Assembly: GCF_000346465.2 (NCBI RefSeq)
Contig: NC_034016.1
Coordinates: forward strand, 8,712,611 to 8,776,610
Source: Prunus persica
Taxonomy: Eukaryota; Streptophyta; Magnoliopsida; Rosales; Rosaceae
DNA length: 64,000 nt
Reading direction: 5' to 3'
Below are positions 23,590 to 31,638 of this stretch, in pieces (position 1 is the stretch's first letter; each line of letters opens with the position of its first letter). The notes below the pieces were generated by a model that worked only from the letters and a program-made list of their open reading frames with translations, ran no database searches and was not told the DNA's origin. The position numbers and the translations under genes were made by a program.

Positions 23590-24473
23590 AATGTCCTGAT
23601 AGGGTTTAGGGTTTAGTTCATCATTATTCTTAGATTTTTCAACTTCTTTTGGTGAAGGTGTGTTATCAATTATTTTGCCACTTCTAAGAGTAATGATAGG
23701 CTTAGCATGTTCAATTTTGGTTTCACACGAATTAACATTCTTTGGATTTGGTTGAGTTTGAGAAGGAAATTTTCCTTTTTCAATTTATTGCAAAAGAATT
23801 TGTCAAATTAGAAATTTAGCTTTTAATTTCATTATTTTCTTGAACCAATTGACCAAACAAGGTATCATACCTTTGATTTTGCTTCTATTGTTCCTGCATA
23901 AATGCTTGAAGAGTATCGCTCGAAGAAGGTCTAGCATTAAATGTATTAGTTGCAAGAAAATGATGATTGAAAGAATTTCTATCACTTACTTGAGGTTGTG
24001 GCTCATTGCTCCAACGAAAATTTGGATGATTCCTTGTTGCTGGATTGTAAGTGTGGGAAACAGGATAATATTGTTGTTTAAAGTTTCCAACGCTCCTCAT
24101 AATCTCCTTTCATTTCCTGAAAAATTGGGCAATTTTTAACAGTATGACCAATCTCATAACAAGAATCACATACTTGATAAACAGGTTGATGCAAATTTGA
24201 TTTTTCCATTTTCAAAGCAGCTATCTCTTTAGTCAAAACCTTAAATTTTAATTTCCAATCATCTTCTTCTTTTAATTGAATTCCTTTATTAGTAGAAGAT
24301 GTGGCAATTCTTGACCGATTAGTGGTCTCAACTGGACTGGGGATAGTCCATTGATGAGCTTTTTCAGCAATTTCATCCAAAAATTCTAGGGCATCATTAG
24401 GGTCTTTTTGCATAAAATTTTCATTACACATAGACTCAATAAATTGGCGATTACGAAGGAGAAGTCCCTCATC
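23590..24473 (-). pseudogene. Athila-like gag, C-terminal part
   Basis: Minus-strand gag remnant: DEGLLLRNRQFIESMC at its upstream end (next to TatB), a CX2CX4HX4C zinc knuckle (CDSCYEIGHTVKNC, about 24130-24172), then the PIITLRSGKIIDNTP segment that Athila-type polyproteins carry between gag and protease (about 23680). It is interrupted by stops. It continues the N-terminal half at 35393-36100; TatB inserted between the two. No protease or pol follows. Confidence 0.8.
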
Positions 24474-24478
24474 GATAT

Positions 24479-25132
24479 TGTTTGTGCAAATAATCTCACG
24501 GGAGAATATTCGCCCAAGATTCCTTCGTCTTCTCCGCCTCTCTTTCTCCCTGCAAAACTGATCGGAGTAAAAAGACCACACCCGGGGGGTGTTGGCCAAA
24601 GGCCCTCCGATGCCTAAGTTAGGTAGGGTTTTCAAGGAAAACCGGGTGGCCGGAGCCGTGTGTGGTGGCCGGAGCCTTGTGTGAGAGAGAGAAAGAGAGG
24701 AGGTGGCTAGGGTTTTTGAGAAATAATTTATGCAGAGTTTCAGTAGGAATTCTGATGTACCTTAACCTTTGTGTGTGGCCATCCTTTTATAGTGGTCTCA
24801 GAGGTTAGGGTTTCAGAGGAATAATTCCGTAGATGGAAAGGAATTATTCCTCCCCGATTTGGAATTGATTTGATTAATTAGGGATTTGATTCATTAGGGT
24901 AAATCAAATCCCTAATTGGGGTAGGTATCAAATCAATTCCTAACTTAAATAGGTAACTTCTCATTTAATTGGGAATTGGGGTAGGAATAAAATTAATTCT
25001 CGACCCGATTAGGTAATATTCAATTTAATTGGGTAATCCCCAATTAAATTGAATAATTCCCAATTAGATCAAATAATCCCCAAATGGAAGGAATTATTTG
25101 ACCTAGGGTTTTGATTTAATTAGGTTCCCACA
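24479..25132 (-). repeat. TatB 3' LTR
   Basis: 654 bp, TGTTTGTG...TTCCCACA as read on +. The purine tract lies immediately next to it at 25133-25147 (AATGCCCCCCAGCTT on +). Confidence 0.93.
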
Positions 25133-25395
25133 AATGCCCCCCAGCTTCTGCGTGGCGTGTGGCGGCATGTAGGAGATGTGGATTAACCGTTGGGCCATCC
25201 AATTGCAACTGGGCTTCCTTCTTTGAATTGGGCTCCTGCGTGGAGGAGGCTTTTTACTCGGGCTGTCCAGCTGTAACTGGGTTGGAGGTGCGTGATCTGC
25301 TGCTGGAGCAGGTGGCAGTTTGGGTCATCTTTTTTGTGGCTGATCCAAATTGCTTCAATTCCTTCTTCTTTTTGTACCACGAACTAGGATCGGTA

Positions 25396-27163
25396 TGAGT
25401 CAAGGCGATCATGTGTGGAGCAAGGATGTGCTGGAGGTCAGCGGCAAATGGGAAGGGGAGGTTGGCGACGGTCCGCTCGTTCCTCTCACCTACTGCGATG
25501 GTAAGTCGCATCCCTCTAATCTGCTACTGTTGCCATGGAATTCTTTGCTGTGTCTGACTAACTTTTGTCTCATGCTTGCAGATGATGCCATCTGAAAGAA
25601 GCTAGTTCTCGACCCGGACATGACGAAGGTTCAACAAGCTTTGAGCATCCCCGCCAAGTTTCGTGAATGGCGCTGGCTGCTGAGCGAACATCGGAAGGAA
25701 GTCGATGGCCTGCCCCCTGCTGAAGATATTGAAAGGTGGAAGTCGCGCTACTTGGAGCTAAGTGACTTGCCAGTTAAGCGGGAGGAGTCATCGACTGAGT
25801 CCCCCGAGGGTGGGAAAGCATGCAGTAGCTCTGCTCGAGATGAAGCTACAGTTTCATGATCAGTGGATACATCTCCACAACGAAGGCAGTCGAGATCTTC
25901 TTTTGCCACGAACAAGTCTTCTACAAGGGAGGTCTCGCCTGCTCAGAAGGCCCATATGGGAGTTGCTCCTGCCTCGTCTGCGGGATCAAACGCCTCGTCA
26001 GCGCGAACAGCAAGAATGCCAACGGCATGCAGGAGGTTCGGGAAATTCTGCTCAAGTCTTTGCCCGTACTGCCTAAGACCCGTGATCTGCCATGCAAGGA
26101 AGCCGCTGGGAAGCAAGGTTTGGGTCGTCTGTGCCGATCTGGGAATTAAGCTGAGAGGACCGTACCTCTGTCTAGCAACCACGACTCATTTGCGGGGCCA
26201 CGAACAGTCAAGCGCAGGGCTGACTCAATGTTGCAAGTTGCAGCCAAAAGAGCTAAAGAGTCGTCTGCTCGAGCGAAGAGTCCTCCAATTGCACGAACTG
26301 CCGGTCCGAGAACTGGTGATAGCTCTGCTGGGGGCGAGCCAGTGTCTGATCTGCTGAAAACGGGCTTTCTGTCAAGTCCATCTGCTTGCGCTAAGCTAGC
26401 TGATCACGTGTATCGAGCTGGTGACCTTTGTGCTTTCTCGAGCCTTCCCTTGGATAAGCAAGAAGAAGCTGCCATGTATCACCTTCAAAAGGGAATGGTT
26501 TTTGCTGTTGGGGCCATGCGGAACTTGCGTAATGTTGCCCCCTCTTCTGCCCTGCTCGACGAACTGGTGAAGAAGAATTCCGACCTGACTGACAAGCTCT
26601 CGAACGAGTGGATTCGCCATGATGCGAAGATTTCCGAGATAAAGGAGAGTATGTCCGTGCTCAAGAGTTCAGTTGGCCAAAAGGATGGTGAACTCAAGTC
26701 TCTTATGGCTACCCTGCTCGAACGTAAGGAAGCCTTCTTCTGCCTCGAACGTAAGCATGCCGCTTTGGCCCAGGATCATGACAAACTGCTGGTCAAGTTT
26801 GATACCCATGTGAAAGCCACGGAGGCATCCAAGCACGAGATGGCTGCTAATGCGTACAAGCTGGGGTACCTGGATTGCCAGAATGGTGCTTCTCCTTGCT
26901 GCCCCCTCGAAGATGATGACGGTGAGTAGTCTGGTCTTGACCTGCCCCCTGCTCAGAGTGGGCAGGTGGATGCTATGGATGCAGAAACAGTTGAAGAGCA
27001 GATAGCAGATGAAGCCGCAATTGAGGAAGACAAACGCCAAGGTGGGTCAGCTGATGAGGCTAAAGCGGATGCGAAGGAGCAAGCAGCCGAGGCAGTTGAG
27101 CAAGTTGTGCTGGCTGGGCAGAATGAGGCTGTTGCCAGTGCAGTTGAGGATGTGACCTGCTAA
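25396..27163 (+). pseudogene. TatB antisense gene, N-terminally truncated
   Basis: Plus-strand gene opposite to gag-pol. Exon 1 remnant 25396-25500 (MSQGDHVW...LTYCDG), an 81-bp intron 25501-25581 (GTAAG...GCAG), then exon 2. Exon 2 begins DDDAI with a TGA at 25593-25595 where TatA has Tyr, and continues to PPAEDIERW. It breaks near 25857 and resumes as one long frame from 26228 with DLLKTGFLSS, a heptad-rich coiled coil (about 26540-26800), the NAYKLGYLDC motif and an acidic tail, crossing a TAG at 26927-26929 and ending at 27163. TatC shows that about 170 N-terminal residues are missing. Function unknown. Confidence 0.72.
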
Positions 27164-27377
27164 GGGTCACCTGCTGAAGTTCCCTAGTAGTTGTAGTTCA
27201 TTTTTGCTATTTTTGAACTTTGTTATTTTCTTTCAATAAGTGGTCTCTTGTTTGACCATCTTACTTCTTGTTGAACTTGGCTGATTGGCCGCTTTGTTAT
27301 GGAATTTTCAGTTGTTTTTCGAACTTCAATTCTCATTGTATCTTGTAAGTGTGTGTCCGGAGACATAGCACTTGGAA

Positions 27378-27960
27378 GACATAGCGCTTGAAAAAGACTC
27401 CATTGAGTTTGTGCTCCGGGGAGCAGCTTGTCTGCAATGGAGCTAAGGCTTGTCGCCTGTGTGCGTATGTCGGGGACATAGCGCTTGAAAAAGACTCCAT
27501 TGAGTTTGTGCTCCGGGGAGCAGCTTGTCTGCAATGGAGCTAAGGCTTGTCGCCTGTATGCGTATGTCGGGGACATAGCGCTTGAAAAAGACTCCATTGA
27601 GTTTGTGCTCCGGGGAGCAGCTTGTCTGCAATGGAGGTAAGGCTTGTCGCCTGTGTCCGTATGTCAGGGACATAGCGCTTGAAAAAGACTCCGTTGAGTT
27701 TGTGCTCCGGGGAGCAGCTTGTCTGCAATGGAGGTAAGGCTTGTCGCCTGTGTGCGTATGTCGAGGACATAGTGCTTGAAAAAGACTCCATTGAGTTTGT
27801 GCTCCAGGGAGCAGCTTGTCTGCAATGGAGCTAAGGCTTGTCGCCTGTGTGCGTATGTCGGGGATATAGCGCTTGAAAAAGACTCCATTGAGTTTGTGCT
27901 CCGGAGAGCAGCTTGTCTGCAATGGAGGTAAGGCTTGTTGCCTGCATGTATATGTTTGTG
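27378..27960. repeat. 97-bp tandem repeat, about six copies (TatB 3' UTR)
   Basis: GACATAGCGCTTGAAAAAGA recurs at 27378, 27475, 27572, 27669, 27766 and 27863, an exact 97-bp period with few differences. The array lies between the antisense gene and the end of pol, in what would be the 3' untranslated region of gag-pol. Because 97 is not a multiple of three, the long minus-strand frames across it are artefacts. Confidence 0.93.
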
Positions 27961-28143
27961 GGGCATAATGCTCGAAAAAGTACTTCATTGAAAAGCTTGC
28001 TCTTGTATTGATGTTGGTGTGAATACATCGCTTTATTGAATAAAGTAAATTAACAACATAGGCAACATCGAAAGCAGTTTGTCTTCAATTGAAGTACGGG
28101 AGGCTCGTCGTCTGCTAGGAGTCGAGTTGGTAAGCGAAGAGCT

Positions 28144-31100
28144 TCACGGATAGTATTTCCGAAGGTGGTGGGCATTCCATTGTCTTGGAATTTCCTTCCC
28201 TTCTAGAGTGTCTAGGGTGTAACTTCCTCTGCCCCCAGATCGGCTGATCATGTAAGGGTCTTCCCAATTTGGCTTGATCTTCTTTGACCCTTGCCTCGGT
28301 GATGTGATGAAAGTTTTTCTGAGCACAAGGTCTCCAGGGCGAAACTGTCTGATCTTGGCCTTCTTATTGTAGTAAGATGTCAACTGCTGCTGGTAGGCGG
28401 CAACTCGAACAATGGCCTTTTCTCGTTCTTCTTCGAGCAGGTCAAGGTTGATTCTCATCTGCCTGCAGTTTCGGTCGAGACTGCCCACCTCAATGCTCAT
28501 AGAAGGGACTGTGATGTGTGGGGGAATGATTGCCTCCGTCCCATAGGCCAAGGAGAACGGTGTCTCTCCGGTCGATCTCCTTTTGGTTGTTCGATAAGCC
28601 CATAGAACTCCTGGCAGCTCGTCGACCCATTTTCCTTCTGCGCCTTCCAGTCTTTTCTTTAGGCAGTCCAACACGATCTTGTTGGATGCCTCTGCTTGGC
28701 CATTGCCTTGCGGGTATCTGGGGGTTGACAGGTGTTGCTTGATGCCATACTTCGCAAGGAATGCAGTGATCTGCCTGCCCACGAACTGTGTGCCATTGTT
28801 GGTAACTATCGATTGCGGGCAACCGAATCTGCAAATGATGTTCTTCCAGATGAATCGTTCAACGTCAGCTTCCTTGGTAGAAGATAAGGCCTCGGTCTCG
28901 ATCCATTTGGTGAAGTAATCAGTGGCAACGATCATCACCTCCTTATTTGCAGGTGCTGTCGGCATAGGTCCCACCAAGTCAATGGCCCACTGCATGAACG
29001 ACCATGGACTGTTCTGCGGATGGTATTCCTCAGCTGGCAAGCTAGGGATCGGCTTGTATCGTTGGCATCGATCACATCTTCGAGCATACTCCGTAGAATC
29101 TTTGCGCATGGTAGGCCAAAAATAGCCGATGCTAAGAGCCTTCTGAGCAAGCGACCTGCCTCTAGCGTGATTCCCACACTCGCCGTCGTGTATTTTGCAG
29201 AGAACCTCGAGCGTTTGCGGGTACTTGATGCAAGTGAGATGAGGCCCGTAGTATGATCTGCGGATAAGCGTGTCGCCTTTCATGTAATATCTTGCAGCCT
29301 TCTGCTTGATTTTCCTGGCCTCGGACTTGTCATCGGGCAAGTTTTCATTCACTAGGTAGTCAATGATGGGTTCTTGCCAGCTAGGATCCTCGTCGATCTG
29401 CATTAGGTCCGGTCGTTCTGCCTCTTCTATGCTAGGCTGGTCAAGGTGCTCGACTGGGATGGAGTGTCTGAACTGGGTATCCAGTGCTGATCCTAAGCTT
29501 GCCAGTGCATCTGCGTGCGCGTTCTCTGCTCGAGGCACCTGCTGGATGGTGAAGGTGGGAAACGCCTTCAATAGCTCTTGGACTTTGTCAAGGTACAAGA
29601 TCATCCTTGGGTGTTTTGCCATGTACTCTCCTGAGGCTTGACTTGTAATCAGCTGGGAATCCGAGTAGATGACCAGCTTCTTGATTGATAGCTCCTTTGC
29701 CAAGCGCAAGCCAGCGAGCAATGCCTCGTGCTCTGCCTCATTATTTGAAGCCGGGAAGCCGAGTGTGATAGCTTGCTCTAACAGGGTTCCATCAGGGGTG
29801 ATGATGACGACGCCTGCTCCAGCTCCTTTCTGGTTTGATGCTCCATCTACGCGTAGCTGCCACATGTCTCTGGGTTGGTCAGGTTCCGCCGAGGTCTTGT
29901 TTGCTCTCAAACTTTCCTTCCTTTTGCTGACTAGCTTCTCTTCTTCGGCTGATCGTGTGAACTCTGCAACAAAGTCTGCTAAAGCTTGGGCTTTTATCGC
30001 AGTCTTTGGCCGGTAGAGGAGGTCATATTGGCTTAGCTCTATTGCCCACTTCATGAGTCGCTGAGAAGCATCAGGGCTGTGGAGGATTGATCTCAAAGGA
30101 AATTCAGTCATAACGACGATTCGGTGAGCCTGGTAATAAGGTCGCAGCTTTCTCGCAGAAATGACAAGGGCCAAAATGAGCTTCTCCAATTTTGGGTAGC
30201 GAGTCTCTGCATCGAGGAGAGCTTTTGACGTATAGAATATCAGATGTTGGGCCCCAAGTTCTTCTCGGATGAGAGCTGAGCTGACGGCCGAGTTAGACAC
30301 TGCCAGGTACACGAACAAGTCTTCATCAGGAACTGGCTTCGAGAGCAGGGGAGGTGAAGTAAGATAGGTCTTTAGACTCTGGAAAGCTACTTCGTACTCC
30401 TCGTCCCACTTGTCTTTTTGCCCATTCTTCAAAGCTTTGAAGAATGGTCTGCACTTGTTGGTAGACTTCGAGAGGAATCGGTTGAGGGCTGCTGCTCTGC
30501 CCGTTAGACTTTGTATTTCCTTCACTGTGGAAGGTGACTTCATCTCGAGAATAGCTTTAATTTGGCGTGGGTGTGCCTCTATACCTCGTTGTGTGACTAA
30601 GTACCCCAGGAATCGGCCGGATGATACACCGAATGTGCATTTACTTGGATTCAGCTTCATGCGGTATTGGCGGAGCAGGCTGAATGCCTCGGCGAGGTTT
30701 TTGAGGTGGTCTCCACGCTTGGGGGCTTTGACCAGCATATCATCCACGTAGACTTCCATGGTTCTACTGATCTGCTCCTTGAAAATCTTATTCACGAGCC
30801 TTTGATAGGTTGCTCTAGTGTTCTTCAACCCAAAGGGCATGACCTTGTAGCAGTAGGTCCCTCTCTCAATGATGAAAGAGGTCTTTGCCTTGTCATCGTC
30901 GTACATCATAATTTGATTATATCCGGAGTAGGCATCCATGAAGCTGAGCAGCTGGTTGCCAGAAGTTGAATCCACGAGCTGGTCGATCCTTGGCAATGGG
31001 AAGTTGTCTTTAGGGCATGCTTTGTTGAGGTCGGTGTAATCGACGCACACCCTCCATTTGCCCCTTTCTTGTTTTGCTACCAGAACAACGTTGGCCAGCC

Positions 31101-31623
31101 ATTCTGAGTAGGAGATCTCTTCAATAAATCCAGCGGCTAGAAGCTTGTCGATCTCGGCTTCAATGATCGCGACTCGCTCGGGAGCGAAGTTGCGTCTCTT
31201 CTGCACCACGGGCTTGCTGGCAGGGTTGACATGGAGGCGGTGGCAGATGATGTTTGGGTCGATGCCGGGCATGTCAGATGGTGACCACGCGAACATGTCT
31301 TTGTTGTTTTGGAGGAAGGTGGTAAGCTCCACCTTCTCGTCTAGGCTTAGGCGCGAGCCGATCCGCGCTTTCTTGTCTGGCTGGTTAGGATCGGGGGGTA
31401 CTAACTCAACGTCTTCCTCAGGCTTCCAACCTTCTTCAAGGGAGCTTTCCGGGCGGATTCCCTCCTCTCGATCCTTCTTGTTTGGATTCTGGCGCGAGCC
31501 GATCTGCGCTTCTTTGTCTGGCTGGCCAAGATCAGGGGGTACTAACTCAACGTCATCCTCAGACTTCCAACACTTTTCAGGGGAGTCTTCCGGGCGGATT
31601 CCCTCGCCTTGATCCTGGCTCAT
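28144..31623 (-). CDS. TatB pol polyprotein (RT, RNase H, aRNase H, integrase)
   Basis: 1159 residues without a stop. Order: acidic linker (1-95), reverse transcriptase with catalytic YVDD (about 290), retroviral-type RNase H (about 400-530), a second archaeal-type RNase H (about 560-690; Asp in RVDGAS, Glu in NNEAEHE, Asp in YSDSQL, Asp in AHADAL), integrase zinc finger (HHCC, about 790-850) and DDE core, then a C-terminal GPY-like domain ending HHLRKYYP. The paired RNase H domains mark the Tat lineage. The second DDE residue is Asn (VTNNGTQF), so integrase activity is doubtful. The frame is the same as gag and lies 3' of TAA and TAG codons (31638-31627). The ATG at 31623 may be a start, or pol may be made by readthrough. 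Confidence 0.93.
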   Translation of the reverse strand: MSQDQGEGIRPEDSPEKCWKSEDDVELVPPDLGQPDKEAQIGSRQNPNKKDREEGIRPESSLEEGWKPEEDVELVPPDPNQPDKKARIGSRLSLDEKVELTTFLQNNKDMFAWSPSDMPGIDPNIICHRLHVNPASKPVVQKRRNFAPERVAIIEAEIDKLLAAGFIEEISYSEWLANVVLVAKQERGKWRVCVDYTDLNKACPKDNFPLPRIDQLVDSTSGNQLLSFMDAYSGYNQIMMYDDDKAKTSFIIERGTYCYKVMPFGLKNTRATYQRLVNKIFKEQISRTMEVYVDDMLVKAPKRGDHLKNLAEAFSLLRQYRMKLNPSKCTFGVSSGRFLGYLVTQRGIEAHPRQIKAILEMKSPSTVKEIQSLTGRAAALNRFLSKSTNKCRPFFKALKNGQKDKWDEEYEVAFQSLKTYLTSPPLLSKPVPDEDLFVYLAVSNSAVSSALIREELGAQHLIFYTSKALLDAETRYPKLEKLILALVISARKLRPYYQAHRIVVMTEFPLRSILHSPDASQRLMKWAIELSQYDLLYRPKTAIKAQALADFVAEFTRSAEEEKLVSKRKESLRANKTSAEPDQPRDMWQLRVDGASNQKGAGAGVVIITPDGTLLEQAITLGFPASNNEAEHEALLAGLRLAKELSIKKLVIYSDSQLITSQASGEYMAKHPRMILYLDKVQELLKAFPTFTIQQVPRAENAHADALASLGSALDTQFRHSIPVEHLDQPSIEEAERPDLMQIDEDPSWQEPIIDYLVNENLPDDKSEARKIKQKAARYYMKGDTLIRRSYYGPHLTCIKYPQTLEVLCKIHDGECGNHARGRSLAQKALSIGYFWPTMRKDSTEYARRCDRCQRYKPIPSLPAEEYHPQNSPWSFMQWAIDLVGPMPTAPANKEVMIVATDYFTKWIETEALSSTKEADVERFIWKNIICRFGCPQSIVTNNGTQFVGRQITAFLAKYGIKQHLSTPRYPQGNGQAEASNKIVLDCLKKRLEGAEGKWVDELPGVLWAYRTTKRRSTGETPFSLAYGTEAIIPPHITVPSMSIEVGSLDRNCRQMRINLDLLEEEREKAIVRVAAYQQQLTSYYNKKAKIRQFRPGDLVLRKTFITSPRQGSKKIKPNWEDPYMISRSGGRGSYTLDTLEGKEIPRQWNAHHLRKYYP

Positions 31624-31638
31624 TAATTGCTATTGTTA
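31618..31638 (-). promoter_or_regulatory. TatB gag-pol stop context (UAG CAA UUA)
   Basis: Between gag and pol the minus strand reads ACC TAA CAA TAG CAA TTA ATG, all in one frame. TAG-CAA-TTA matches the CAR-YYA type stop-readthrough context known from tobamoviruses. The preceding TAA would block readthrough from gag in this copy. TatC has a single TAG followed by CAA TCA at the same junction. Confidence 0.6.

Noticed and set aside
27378..27960. CRISPR-like regular repeats
   Set aside because: There are no unique spacers; the whole 97-bp unit is repeated and the context is a plant retrotransposon.
27223..28028. Minus-strand frames of 65-181 codons with repeated CSPEHKLNGVFF-type peptides
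   Set aside because: The 97-bp repeat is open in all three frames, and the period is not a multiple of three, so the peptide changes frame from copy to copy. It is a repeat, not a protein.
28530..31612. Plus-strand frames of 60-155 codons
   Set aside because: They are complementary shadows of the intact TatB pol on the minus strand.
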